Source of the DNA: Candidatus Hungatella pullicola
GTDB taxonomy: Bacteria > Bacillota > Clostridia > Lachnospirales > Lachnospiraceae
Assembly (NCBI GenBank): GCA_019114305.1
Contig: DXFU01000076.1
Location: 1 to 35,599 of the forward strand
Reading direction: 5' to 3'
Length of the DNA stretch: 35,599 nucleotides
Of this stretch, positions 24,415 to 33,204 are shown piece by piece; position 1 is the stretch's first letter, and each line of letters begins with the position of its first letter. The notes beneath the pieces were generated by a model. The model ran no database searches, was not told the DNA's origin, and saw only the letters and a program-made list of their open reading frames with translations. Position numbers and translations under genes: made by a program.

Positions 24415-25515
24415 TCATTTATCAGATATTAGTTCGTAATGATAGCGCTCCAACTGATTCCATGCTGAATCCATGGAGACTTTGTCATAAAAGACAATAC
24501 GCAGTGTTCCTTCTCCGTGCTCCCGGTTATGATTAATGCCGATATTTTTGATGCTGATCCCCTTTGCCGCCAGTATCACTGAGAGGGTAGAGATGGCGCC
24601 TACCTCGTCAGCCATGTCTACAGTAAAGGAGTACTCAGGGGCCACAGAGCCCCGGCTTATATCGGAAATGGAATTCCGGTAAGTTCTGGAGCTGTCAAAA
24701 AGCTGATATATATAGTTGCCGTCTTTGTTTTTCAGATGGTTTAAGGTCTCTGTGAGAGCAGATATGTATGCCTCAAGTATGGAAATAAGATTTTGGCTGT
24801 TGGTCATGCAGATCTGTTCCCACATTTCCGGAGAGGCGGAAGCGATACGGGTAATGTCTTTAAACCCGCCTGCAGCCAAACGTTTCATCATGCCCTGGTC
24901 GTTGTCCTGATCTCGAACCAGATTCACCAGGCTGGAGGCTACAATATGGGGCAGATGGCTGATAGCGGCAGTGATAAAATCATGATGCTCATAATCCAGT
25001 ACAATGGGAATGGAACCGATTAAACGGGCCATATCTACCAGCCGATCAATCTGAGACTGAGCAGACTGCCTGGTAGGAGTAATGATATAGTAGGCATTTT
25101 CTAAAAGGTGGTCTGTGGAATTTTCATACCCGGTCTTTTCTGAGCCAGCCATGGGATGCCCGCCTATAAAGGAATTCTCCATTTCAAGACGGATGACCGC
25201 CTGATGGATATCTGTCTTGGTGCTTCCAACGTCAGTAACAATGGCTCCCGGTTTCAAAAAAGGTTTGATTTGGGAAAGGTAAGCTGCGTTGTATTCTACA
25301 GGCGTACATAAAAAAATGAAATCGCACTGGGAAAGAGATTCATCAATTCCGTCCAAAATAATGTCAACCACACCGTCCGTCTTGGCCTGCTTAAGCTTTG
25401 TTGTGGTTCTCATATAGGCCATGACAGTGGTTTCAGGTTTTTCCTTTTTAATTCTTCGGGCAATGGAGCCTCCGATTAACCCCAAGCCGATAAAAGCGAT
25501 TATGGAATCGGTCAT
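24415..25515 (-). CDS. tyrA: Prephenate dehydrogenase with ACT domain
   Basis: Oxidises prephenate to 4-hydroxyphenylpyruvate for tyrosine synthesis using NAD+. The 366-aa protein opens with the Rossmann motif GLGLIGGS (residues 10-17). GGHPMAGSEKTG (about 138-149) carries the catalytic histidine region of the family. At about 295-366 there is an ACT domain (TVDMADEVGAISTLSVILA, then IKNIGINHNREHGEG), which usually gives feedback control by an aromatic amino acid. The ATG overlaps the aroF stop (ATGA), and GGGAG precedes it, so the two are translationally coupled. No chorismate mutase domain is fused, so that activity must come from elsewhere. Confidence 0.93.
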   Translation of the reverse strand: MTDSIIAFIGLGLIGGSIARRIKKEKPETTVMAYMRTTTKLKQAKTDGVVDIILDGIDESLSQCDFIFLCTPVEYNAAYLSQIKPFLKPGAIVTDVGSTKTDIHQAVIRLEMENSFIGGHPMAGSEKTGYENSTDHLLENAYYIITPTRQSAQSQIDRLVDMARLIGSIPIVLDYEHHDFITAAISHLPHIVASSLVNLVRDQDNDQGMMKRLAAGGFKDITRIASASPEMWEQICMTNSQNLISILEAYISALTETLNHLKNKDGNYIYQLFDSSRTYRNSISDISRGSVAPEYSFTVDMADEVGAISTLSVILAAKGISIKNIGINHNREHGEGTLRIVFYDKVSMDSAWNQLERYHYELISDK

Positions 25516-26528
25516 ACAAACTCCCTTCCGGCCAGTGCTGCGTAAGGCTTCAGCTCCCGCACCAGATGATCAAACTGCTCAAATGTGAGAGACTGAGGGC
25601 CATCGGAAAGAGCGCAGGAAGGACAGGGATGAACTTCCACAATCAGTCCGTCTGCTCCTACGGCAACTGCGGCCTTGGAAATAGGTTCAATATAGCTTCT
25701 TACGCCAGTGGCGTGGCTTGGGTCAATAATAACCGGCAGATGGGTTCTGGAACGGAGAACAGGGACCGCACTGATGTCAAGAGTATTTCTGGTTGCAGTC
25801 TCATAGGTGCGGATGCCTCTTTCACACAGCACAATATTGGTGTTGCCCTCGGAAGCAATATACTCAGCGGCGTTCAGCCATTCATCAATGGTTGCGCACA
25901 ATCCCCTTTTCAGCATAACTGGAACGCCAGAACGGCCCGCCTCTTTTAAAAGTTCAAAATTCTGCATATTACGGGCGCCAATCTGGAGCATATCCACATA
26001 TTTTACTGCGGTCTCCAGAGCCTTCAGACTAGTTACCTCGCAGATTACGTTAAGGCCAGTGGCTTCTCTGGCTTCTTTCATGTAGCGGAGGCCCTCCTCT
26101 TCCAGACCCTGGAAAGCATATGGCGAAGTTCTTGGTTTATAGGCTCCGCCTCTTAGGAAGGCAGCACCGGCCTTTTTTACCGCTTCGGCTGTCTGAAGAA
26201 GCATGTCGTGGTTTTCAATGGCGCAGGGTCCTGCCATCATAACCAGATGTCCAGGTCCGATGGGAGTATTTCTCACCTGTATGGTGGAGTCTTCCGGATG
26301 GAATTTTTTGTTGACTACTTTGTAGGATTCGGTTACAGGAAGGATCTTGTCCACTCCTTCAGCCATCTCAATATTAGTTCCCTGAAGCTTTGTTTTATCT
26401 CCAACTACGCCTACAATGGTAACCTGATCTCCACGGGAAAGATGGGCTGTCAGTCCCCGTGACTCAATCATAGATTTGATCTTTCCTACAGCCTCCTCAG
26501 AAGCGTCTGGTTTCATAATAATAATCAT
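25512..26528 (-). CDS. aroF: 3-deoxy-7-phosphoheptulonate synthase (DAHP synthase)
   Basis: Condenses phosphoenolpyruvate and erythrose 4-phosphate, the entry step of the shikimate pathway. The 338-aa form has an N-terminal ferredoxin-like domain (residues 1-70, MIIIMKPDASEEAVGKI...), as in Thermotoga maritima DAHP synthase, where it mediates feedback inhibition by Tyr or Phe. The barrel contains MMAGPCAIEN, RGGAYKPRTSPYAFQG, LQIGARNMQNFELL, LKRGLCATIDEWL, CERGIRTYE and PVIIDPSHATG. I chose the ATG at 26526-26528 because the domain begins there and AAAGGA lies upstream; the longer frame to 26573 has no ribosome site. First gene of the aro operon, behind the promoter at 26573-26601. Confidence 0.95.
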   Translation of the reverse strand: MIIIMKPDASEEAVGKIKSMIESRGLTAHLSRGDQVTIVGVVGDKTKLQGTNIEMAEGVDKILPVTESYKVVNKKFHPEDSTIQVRNTPIGPGHLVMMAGPCAIENHDMLLQTAEAVKKAGAAFLRGGAYKPRTSPYAFQGLEEEGLRYMKEAREATGLNVICEVTSLKALETAVKYVDMLQIGARNMQNFELLKEAGRSGVPVMLKRGLCATIDEWLNAAEYIASEGNTNIVLCERGIRTYETATRNTLDISAVPVLRSRTHLPVIIDPSHATGVRSYIEPISKAAVAVGADGLIVEVHPCPSCALSDGPQSLTFEQFDHLVRELKPYAALAGREFV

Positions 26529-26572
26529 ATTGTGCGGATTCCTTTCTGTTGTCTTGTCTGTTGTTTTTTCCA

Positions 26573-26601
26573 ATTGTAATAGAAGAGGAGAGAAATGTCA
26601 A
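26573..26601 (-). promoter_or_regulatory. Sigma-A promoter for aroF-tyrA-aroA
   Basis: On the minus strand a perfect TTGACA (26601-26596) and TACAAT (26578-26573) are separated by 17 nt. The leader of about 40 nt contains no T-box. Confidence 0.8.
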
Positions 26602-26670
26602 TGCTTTTGCACTTTAAAGCAAAAAAGAGAAAGAGGATTGCAAAATATTTGTGCAAATTGTTTGTTTTAC

Positions 26671-26699
26671 TTGCAATTTTGCGACTTTTTTAGTAAAAT
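26671..26699 (+). promoter_or_regulatory. Promoter for the EF-G-like gene
   Basis: TTGCAA (26671-26676) and TAAAAT (26694-26699) are 17 nt apart. The region upstream repeats TTGCAA-type motifs (26639, 26653 and 26671) that could bind a regulator, but this is not established. Confidence 0.6.
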
Positions 26700-26737
26700 A
26701 TCCTCATAGACCTAAATTGCGAACAGGAGGAATCTTT

Positions 26738-28840
26738 ATGAACGTGTATGGAACGAAACAAATCCGCAATGTTGTATTGCTGGGCCATGGCGGCGCTGGT
26801 AAAACCACGCTGGCAGAGGCCATGGCGCTGATTACAGGCGCTGTATCCAGAATGGGAAAGGTCACTGACGGAAATACCATCAGCGATTACGATAAGGAAG
26901 AGATTAAGAGACAGTTTTCCATTTCTACCTCTCTGATTCCACTGGAGTATGAGGGGGAGGAAGGTCCTATTAAGATCAACCTTCTGGATACCCCTGGATA
27001 TTTTGATTTTGTAGGTGAAGTGGAGGAGGCAATCAGCGTTGCAGATGCAGCCGTTATTGTTGTAAACTGTAAGGCAGGCATCGAAGTTGGTACATATAAA
27101 GCCTGGGAGCTGTGTGAAAAGTACAAGCTTCCAAGACTTTTCTTTGTTACCAATATGGATGATGATCATGCCAGCTTCAGAGAGCTTCTGCTTAAGCTGG
27201 AGAAGGAATTCGGAAGAAAGATTGCTCCTTTCCATCTTCCAATCCGTGAAAATGAAAAGTTTGTAGGTTTTGTCAATGTGGTTAAGATGGCAGGCCGCCG
27301 GTTTACAGTAAACAGTGATTATGTGGAATGTGACATTCCTGATTATTCTCAGAAAAACCTGGGAATTGCCCGGGAAGCTCTTATGGAGGCTGTGGCTGAG
27401 ACCAGCGAGGAGTATATGGAAAGATATTTCTCAGGAGATGAGTTTACCCAGGCAGAGATTTCTGCGGCTCTGAGAGAGCATGTAATCGAGGGCAATATTG
27501 TTCCTGTTATGCTTGGTTCTGGAATTAATGCCCAGGGCGCAAAGATGGTTCTCCAGGCCATTGACAAGTATTTCCCATCACCGGATCATTATGAGTGCAT
27601 CGGCGTAGATGTATCCACAGGAGAGCGCTTTACAGCTAAGTATAATGATGATGTATCCCTTTCTGCCAGAGTGTTTAAGACCATTGTAGATCCTTTTATT
27701 GGAAAATACTCTCTGATGAAGATTTGTACCGGAACATTAAAACCGGATGTGAATATTTATAATGTGAATAAGGATACAGAGGAGAAAGTAGGCAAGATCT
27801 ACGTCCTTAGAGGCAAAGAGGCTATAGAGGTTCCCCAACTGAAAGCCGGCGATATCGGCGCTGTATCAAAACTTACCGTAACCCAGACAGGAGACACCAT
27901 TGCCCTTCGTTCCGCACCGATTGTTTACCATAAGCCAGAAATTTCCACTCCATACACTTATATGAGATATAAAACAAAGACAAAGGGCGATGAGGACAAG
28001 GTATCCAGTGCATTGTCAAAGCTGATGGAAGAGGACTGGACATTAAAAGCAGTAAACGATACGGAAAACCGTCAGTCACTTTTGTACGGAATCGGCGATC
28101 AGCAGTTGGAAGTTGTGGTCAGCAAGCTTTTGAACCGTTATAAAGTTGATATTGAACTGAGCAAGCCGAAATTTGCTTTCCGGGAAACCATCCGCAAGAA
28201 AGTGGAAGTTCAGGGCAAATATAAAAAGCAGTCCGGGGGACATGGACAGTATGGCGATGTAAAGATGATTTTTGAACCTTCCGGAGATCTGGAAACACCA
28301 TATATTTTTGATGAGTGCGTATTTGGAGGAGCTGTTCCAAAGAATTACTTCCCGGCAGTAGAGAAAGGAATTGCGGAGTGCGTACAGAAGGGACCGTTAG
28401 CTGCTTATCCGGTTGTTGGAATTAAAGCCACATTGACAGACGGCTCCTACCATCCGGTTGATTCCTCTGAGCTTGCATTTAAGATGGCAGCTACCCTTGC
28501 TTTTAAGAAAGGATTTATGGAGGCCAGCCCTGTTCTTCTGGAGCCGATTGCTTCTCTGAAGGTAACTGTTCCGGATAAATTTACAGGAGATATTATGGGA
28601 GATCTGAACAGACGAAGAGGAAGAGTTCTGGGCATGAATTCAAACCATAATGGAAAACAGGTGATTGAGGCGGACATCCCAATGTCCGAGCTGTACGGTT
28701 ATAATACAGATTTAAGATCTATGACCGGCGGCATGGGAACCTTTGAATACGAATTCTCCCGTTATGAACAGGCTCCCGGGGATGTGCAGAAAAAGGAAGT
28801 GGAAGCAAGAGCTTCTAAGGTGGACAACGGAGAAGCATAG
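26738..28840 (+). CDS. Elongation factor G-like translational GTPase (FusA2 type)
   Basis: A 700-aa protein with the five-domain EF-G layout, probably a second EF-G-like factor rather than the main translocase. G1 is GHGGAGKT (16-23). G3 is DTPGYFDF (84-91) with Tyr88 where EF-G has its catalytic His. G4 is TNMDDD (138-143), lacking the usual lysine of NKxD. Domain IV contains KKQSGGHGQYGDVKM, and the tail has RRRGRVLGMN and SMTGGMGTFEYEFSRYE, both typical of EF-G. The DTPGY form is known from EF-G-2 of Thermus and related proteins. AGGAGG 7 nt before ATG 26738 fixes the start. It is transcribed divergently from the aro operon and ends at the terminator at 28880-28920. Confidence 0.9.
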   Translation: MNVYGTKQIRNVVLLGHGGAGKTTLAEAMALITGAVSRMGKVTDGNTISDYDKEEIKRQFSISTSLIPLEYEGEEGPIKINLLDTPGYFDFVGEVEEAISVADAAVIVVNCKAGIEVGTYKAWELCEKYKLPRLFFVTNMDDDHASFRELLLKLEKEFGRKIAPFHLPIRENEKFVGFVNVVKMAGRRFTVNSDYVECDIPDYSQKNLGIAREALMEAVAETSEEYMERYFSGDEFTQAEISAALREHVIEGNIVPVMLGSGINAQGAKMVLQAIDKYFPSPDHYECIGVDVSTGERFTAKYNDDVSLSARVFKTIVDPFIGKYSLMKICTGTLKPDVNIYNVNKDTEEKVGKIYVLRGKEAIEVPQLKAGDIGAVSKLTVTQTGDTIALRSAPIVYHKPEISTPYTYMRYKTKTKGDEDKVSSALSKLMEEDWTLKAVNDTENRQSLLYGIGDQQLEVVVSKLLNRYKVDIELSKPKFAFRETIRKKVEVQGKYKKQSGGHGQYGDVKMIFEPSGDLETPYIFDECVFGGAVPKNYFPAVEKGIAECVQKGPLAAYPVVGIKATLTDGSYHPVDSSELAFKMAATLAFKKGFMEASPVLLEPIASLKVTVPDKFTGDIMGDLNRRRGRVLGMNSNHNGKQVIEADIPMSELYGYNTDLRSMTGGMGTFEYEFSRYEQAPGDVQKKEVEARASKVDNGEA

Positions 28841-28879
28841 ATTCCATGTTTTGTTTCTGAAGCCGCAGTTAGATAAAAT

Positions 28880-28920
28880 GGGGCGCCGTAATTTCTTTTG
28901 CGGCGCTCCTTATTTGTTTT
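28880..28920 (+). terminator. Terminator after the EF-G-like gene
   Basis: GGGGCGCCG (28880-28888) pairs with CGGCGCTCC (28901-28909), with one G-U pair, followed by TTATTTGTTTT. Confidence 0.8.
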
Positions 28921-28965
28921 ATGCTGCTGGTATCCGCCTGCAAAAGTTTCAGGAAGGAGAAATTA

Positions 28966-29871
28966 ATGGGTAATAAGGAAAAAGCTAGAAAAGTATTTTC
29001 CAGACTGGGATTGGCAGGGATGACCTTTGTAATATTTTCCATTTTGGTCTCTGTGACTGTGTCTGTGATGATGGCTGCGTCTATGATTCTTAATCTTCCG
29101 TCACCTTCTATGGATCTTTGCATGACAGGAGTTAATGCATTGATCTATGGGGTGGGAGGACTTTTGTTCTGGCTGATTATGAGAGATCTGCCTGTCTGCA
29201 GGCAGGAGGAACCGGAAGCCTTCGGCCCGGCAAAAATGGGGGCGGCCTTTGTAATCTGTCTTGCGGCTATGTATATCGGTAATTTCATTGGTCTTGGGCT
29301 GATGAATCTTGCACAGTTTATTTTTGGGGTTCAGACAGTTAACCCGGTAGAAGAGATGGTTCATAATATGGATATGGGCTCTTTGTTTTTAACGACTGTG
29401 GTCATGGCTCCCATAGGGGAAGAAATTTTATACCGCAGGATTCTTCTGAACCGGGTCAGACAGTATGGAGATAAGACTGCAATATTGGCTTCCGGACTGG
29501 TTTTCGGACTGAGTCATGGAAATTTTTATCAGTTTTTTTACGCATTCGCACTGGGAGCAATTTTTGCCTATATTTATCTCAGAACGGGAAAGGTGAGATA
29601 TACCATAATTCTTCACGGAATCATTAATTTTATAGGATCTGTTCTGGCTCTTCAAATCGCAGAAAGCCAGCTGCTCACTGCTGTTTATGGCGGGGTTATA
29701 TTGGGAGTTCTGGTTCTTGGTCCTTGTCTGTTTTTTGCCCTGAGACCGAAATTTGTTTTCGCATTGGGGCGCACTCCTGTTCCGGCAGGAAGCAGACTGA
29801 AGGTGCTTTTGTGGAATCCGGGGATGGTGCTGTTTTTTCTTACATCTATGATCCTTTTCCTTATGGGATAG
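28966..29871 (+). CDS. CPBP (CAAX/Abi) family intramembrane metalloprotease
   Basis: A 301-aa membrane protein with about eight hydrophobic helices. The three conserved CPBP motifs are present in order: EEILYRR (about 148-154, the EExxxR motif with the catalytic glutamates), FGLSHGNFYQFF (about 182-193) with the FxxxH histidine, and HGIINFIG (about 219-226) with the HxxxN pair. Related proteins include Rce1 CAAX proteases and bacteriocin-immunity proteins; the substrate here is unknown. AAGGAG is 6 nt before ATG 28966; the in-frame ATG at 28921 lies in the upstream terminator T-run and is not used. No clear promoter of its own is visible. Confidence 0.88.
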   Translation: MGNKEKARKVFSRLGLAGMTFVIFSILVSVTVSVMMAASMILNLPSPSMDLCMTGVNALIYGVGGLLFWLIMRDLPVCRQEEPEAFGPAKMGAAFVICLAAMYIGNFIGLGLMNLAQFIFGVQTVNPVEEMVHNMDMGSLFLTTVVMAPIGEEILYRRILLNRVRQYGDKTAILASGLVFGLSHGNFYQFFYAFALGAIFAYIYLRTGKVRYTIILHGIINFIGSVLALQIAESQLLTAVYGGVILGVLVLGPCLFFALRPKFVFALGRTPVPAGSRLKVLLWNPGMVLFFLTSMILFLMG

Positions 29872-29919
29872 GGCAAGTGTCTGTAAAAAACAGAAAAGAT
29901 ATGATTTTTCAATTATGGG

Positions 29920-29948
29920 TTGACACTCTTTTCCAATTATGATACATT
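29920..29948 (+). promoter_or_regulatory. Sigma-A promoter for the leuS T-box transcript
   Basis: TTGACA (29920-29925) and TACATT (29943-29948) are separated by 17 nt. CAATTATG occurs twice here (29910 and 29934), a short direct repeat around the -35. Confidence 0.7.
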
Positions 29949-29954
29949 TTTATT

Positions 29955-30234
29955 CAGCAAAAATACTGTGATGAGGAGTAGTAGTCATTGGGAACCATCC
30001 AGAGAGCTGCCGGCTGGTGAGAGGCAGATGGGGAAAGGTGAGGAACTGGCCTCGGAGTAGCGTACTGAAGAAAGTTTGCTTTTGTGTAGGTATTGCCGGT
30101 GTCCTGACCGTTACACCAGGAGGGCATGAGAATGTGCCCGCATGAGTGCATACAACTGTATGAAGTAGAGTGGTACCGCGAGGAATTATCCGCGTCTCTA
30201 CGCCTGTCAGAAGACAGACGAGGGGCGCTTTTTT
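29955..30234 (+). promoter_or_regulatory. T-box leader controlling leuS
   Basis: The T-box element AGAGTGGTACCGCG is at 30167-30180, followed by the attenuator terminator. Stem I features are GAGGAGTAGTA near 29972 and CAGAGAGCTGCC near 30000. In the specifier region GAACTGGCCTCGG, CTG (30046-30048), which follows GAA, is the likelier specifier; CTC (30051-30053) is possible. Both are leucine codons. Uncharged tRNA-Leu should allow leuS expression. It fills most of the 520-nt gap before leuS. Confidence 0.88.
30192..30234 (+). terminator. T-box attenuator terminator upstream of leuS
   Basis: The arm from 30192 (GCGTCTC...CTGTC, to about 30208) pairs imperfectly with GACAG...GGGCGC (about 30213-30228) around an AGAA loop, followed by TTTTTT. 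Confidence 0.8.
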
Positions 30235-30391
30235 ATTTTTGGGAAACTCCGTTCCCTATGTCACTATTCCATGGGGAAGCTTTCCGTAAAAAGATCTCGC
30301 CTGAATTCCACCAAGACAGGTCCACTTATCTTACAAGACTAAGCAAACGTTCAGAAAACAGATGCAATAAGAAGCAGGAGGAAAAACAGTT

Positions 30392-32806
30392 ATGGCAGCA
30401 CCATACAATCACAGCGCCATAGAGAAAAAATGGCGTGAAAACTGGAAGAAACATCCTATTAATGTCAACGATGGCAAGAAACCCAAATACTATTGTCTGG
30501 ATATGTTTCCTTATCCATCAGGAAGCGGTCTTCATGTAGGACATTGGAGAGGTTATGTAATCTCTGATGTGTGGAGCAGATATCAGATGTTAAAGGGCCA
30601 TTATGTAATCCATCCTATGGGCTGGGATGCATTCGGACTTCCGGCTGAGAACTATGCCATTAAAATGGGAGTTCATCCGGCTAAATCAACTGCGGAAAAT
30701 GTGGCTAATATTAAACGTCAGATCAATGAAATTGCAGCGATTTATGATTGGGATATGGAAGTAAATACTACAGATCCCAGCTTCTACAAATGGACGCAGT
30801 GGATTTTTGTTCAGATGTTTAAGAAGGGACTGGCTTACGAGAAAGAATTCCCTATTAACTGGTGCCCTTCCTGCAAAACAGGCTTGGCCAACGAGGAAGT
30901 TGTCAATGGCTGCTGCGAGCGCTGCGGCACCCCTGTTACGAAAAAGAATCTTCGCCAGTGGATGTTAAAGATCACGGCCTATGCAGACAGACTGTTAAAT
31001 GATCTGGATAAGCTGGATTGGCCTGAGAAGGTTAAAAAGATGCAGACTGACTGGATCGGAAAATCTTACGGTGCGGAGGTTGATTTCCAGGTAGACGGAA
31101 GAGAAGAGAAGATTACTGTTTACACTACAAGACCGGATACTCTTTACGGAGCAACCTTTATGGTTCTGGCGCCAGAGCATAAGCTGGCAGCCGCCCTTGC
31201 TACTGAGGAGAACAAAGAAGCTGTTGAGAAGTACATCTACGATGCTTCTATGAAGTCTAATGTGGATCGTCTTCAGGACAAAGAAAAAACAGGTGTGTTT
31301 ACAGGAAGCTATGCCATTAATCCGTTAAACGGGGCAAAGGTTCCCATCTGGCTTTCTGATTATGTTCTGGCCGATTATGGAACCGGCGCCATTATGTGTG
31401 TGCCTGCCCATGATGACAGAGACTTTGAGTTTGCCAAAAAATTTAATATTCCTATTATTCAGGTTATTGCCAAGGATGGAAAAGAAATTGAAAATATGAC
31501 AGAGGCTTATACAGAAGCCAGCGGCGTTATGATTAATTCCGGGGAATGGAATGGGATGGAGTCCGCTGTGCTGAAGAAAGAAGCGCCTGCTATGATTGAG
31601 GCCAGAGGTCTTGGAAAGAAAACTGTAAATTACAAGCTGAGAGACTGGGTATTCTCCAGACAGAGATACTGGGGTGAACCGATTCCCATTATTCACTGTC
31701 CTCACTGCGGCAATGTGCCTGTTCCTGAGGACCAGCTTCCTCTTACTCTTCCAGAGGTGGAAAGCTATCAGCCTACAGGTACGGGAGAATCTCCTTTGGC
31801 AGCCATCGACTGGTGGGTGAATACTACTTGTCCGGTATGCGGTGCTCCTGCTAAAAGAGAGACCAATACTATGCCTCAGTGGGCCGGCTCTTCCTGGTAT
31901 TTCCTTCGTTATGTAGACAGCCACAACGACAAAGAACTGGTATCCAGAGAAAAGGCAGATAAATACCTTCCGGTAGATATGTATATTGGCGGTGTAGAAC
32001 ATGCGGTGCTTCACCTTCTGTATTCTCGTTTCTATACAAAGTTCCTTTGCGATATTGGTGTCATTGACTTTGACGAGCCATTTACCAAATTATTTAATCA
32101 GGGAATGATTACCGGAAAGAACGGTATTAAGATGAGTAAGTCAAAAGGAAATGTAGTATCTCCTGATGATTTGGTAAGAGACTACGGCTGTGATTCATTA
32201 AGAATGTATGAGCTGTTTGTGGGACCGCCGGAGTTAGACGCAGAGTGGGATGACAGAGGTATTGAAGGGGTAAGCCGTTTCCTGAACCGTTTTTGGAATC
32301 TGGTAACAGACAGCTGCGGCAAGGACATTGAGCCTACCAAGGAAATGATCCGCCTTCGCCATAAGATGGTTTATGATATTGAACAGAGATTTAATCAGTT
32401 CAGCCTGAATACTGTTATTTCCGGATTTATGGAGTACAACAACAAATTCATTGATCTGGCCAAGAAGACCGGCGGAATTGATAAAGAGACTCTTAAAACA
32501 TTTGTAGTTTTAATCGCTCCCTTCGCTCCTCATATCGGAGAAGAACTGTGGCAGCAGCTGGGCGGAACCGATACGGTATTCCATGCTCAATGGCCGGAGT
32601 ATGATGAGGAAGCTATGAAGGAAGATGAGATTGAGATTGCAGTTCAGGTAAACGGAAAGACCAGAGCGGTTGTAAAGCTTCCGGCTGATGTATCTAAGGA
32701 AGAGGCAATTGAGGCAGGAAAAGCTTTGATCCCGGATAAAATTACCGGAACCATTGTGAAGGAAATCTACGTTCCAGGCCGTATTATTAATATTGTGTGC
32801 AAATAG
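30392..32806 (+). CDS. leuS: Leucine--tRNA ligase
   Basis: Charges tRNA-Leu with leucine; a class I synthetase with editing activity. The 804-aa protein has HVGH (48-51) as its HIGH motif after YPSGSGL, and IKMSKSKGN near residue 580 as its KMSKS loop. The CP1 editing domain (about 220-410) includes YTTRPDTLYGATFMVLAPEH and the conserved GTGAIMCVPAHDDRDFEF. Two Cys pairs are present (NWCPSCKTG, then CERCG near residue 170) and again near 435-485 (CPHCG, CPVCG), probably zinc-binding. The C-terminal VQVNGKTRAVVKLP domain is intact. AGGAGG directs ATG 30392. Expression is gated by the T-box at 29955-30234. Confidence 0.97.
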   Translation: MAAPYNHSAIEKKWRENWKKHPINVNDGKKPKYYCLDMFPYPSGSGLHVGHWRGYVISDVWSRYQMLKGHYVIHPMGWDAFGLPAENYAIKMGVHPAKSTAENVANIKRQINEIAAIYDWDMEVNTTDPSFYKWTQWIFVQMFKKGLAYEKEFPINWCPSCKTGLANEEVVNGCCERCGTPVTKKNLRQWMLKITAYADRLLNDLDKLDWPEKVKKMQTDWIGKSYGAEVDFQVDGREEKITVYTTRPDTLYGATFMVLAPEHKLAAALATEENKEAVEKYIYDASMKSNVDRLQDKEKTGVFTGSYAINPLNGAKVPIWLSDYVLADYGTGAIMCVPAHDDRDFEFAKKFNIPIIQVIAKDGKEIENMTEAYTEASGVMINSGEWNGMESAVLKKEAPAMIEARGLGKKTVNYKLRDWVFSRQRYWGEPIPIIHCPHCGNVPVPEDQLPLTLPEVESYQPTGTGESPLAAIDWWVNTTCPVCGAPAKRETNTMPQWAGSSWYFLRYVDSHNDKELVSREKADKYLPVDMYIGGVEHAVLHLLYSRFYTKFLCDIGVIDFDEPFTKLFNQGMITGKNGIKMSKSKGNVVSPDDLVRDYGCDSLRMYELFVGPPELDAEWDDRGIEGVSRFLNRFWNLVTDSCGKDIEPTKEMIRLRHKMVYDIEQRFNQFSLNTVISGFMEYNNKFIDLAKKTGGIDKETLKTFVVLIAPFAPHIGEELWQQLGGTDTVFHAQWPEYDEEAMKEDEIEIAVQVNGKTRAVVKLPADVSKEEAIEAGKALIPDKITGTIVKEIYVPGRIINIVCK

Positions 32807-32842
32807 GCGGAAAAGCTTGTTTTTGCCTCGTAAATAAACAAT

Positions 32843-32890
32843 AAATCAGGGATGCCATTTCTTAAAGAAGAGGCATCCCTGATTTGCTTT
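32843..32890. terminator. Terminator after leuS, convergent with the small-protein operon
   Basis: AAATCAGGGATGCC (32843-32856) pairs perfectly over 14 bp with GGCATCCCTGATTT (32872-32885), followed by GCTTTGAT on the plus strand. It probably separates leuS from the converging genes in both directions. Confidence 0.8.
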
Positions 32891-32919
32891 GATAAAATAA
32901 TACTTGGTGGGAAGGAATT

Positions 32920-33204
32920 TTAGGAACTTCTGGATATAAGGCTTTTGGAAATCATTTTTAACGTGTCCATTCGCTTCCTTTCTGCCGGACTCATGCCGGC
33001 GCTTAAAATAGACAGAAGAAGTTCCGTTTCCTGGTCAGAAAAGGAGACATTCTTTTCCCTGGCTTCCAGGTTCAGGGCAAGAAGGGTTTGAATCAGCTGA
33101 TTTTTTGGGGCCGTCTCCACTTTTTTTGCGAATTCACTGAGAAGAGCGATTTTGTTGGGATCCATAGAATTTAAACGGGGATCCTGTTTCCAGTTATTGT
33201 TCAT
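32920..33204 (-). CDS. Conserved small helical protein, 94 aa, unknown function
   Basis: I do not recognise a named family. The protein is soluble and almost entirely helical: a polar N-terminus (MNNNWKQDPRLNSMDPNK), a central helix LLSEFAKKVETAPKNQ and LIQTLLALNLEAREK, then FSDQETELLLSILSAGMSP and AERKRMDTLKMISKS. The last part resembles the C-terminal segment of the protein encoded just upstream (MxPxExxxR[ML][DE]T[LV]xM). The start overlaps the upstream stop (ATGA), so the two are translationally coupled and may form a complex. AAAGGA is upstream within the preceding gene. The stop lies 34 nt from the bidirectional terminator. Confidence 0.7.
   Translation of the reverse strand: MNNNWKQDPRLNSMDPNKIALLSEFAKKVETAPKNQLIQTLLALNLEAREKNVSFSDQETELLLSILSAGMSPAERKRMDTLKMISKSLISRSS

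Noticed and set aside
29872-29919. A terminator after the CPBP protease gene
   Set aside because: The only stem, TCTGT/ACAGA, is five AT-rich base pairs with no adjacent T-run.
30126-30422. A 98-codon plus-strand frame before leuS
   Set aside because: It overlaps the T-box element, the attenuator terminator and the leuS start; those RNA features explain the sequence.
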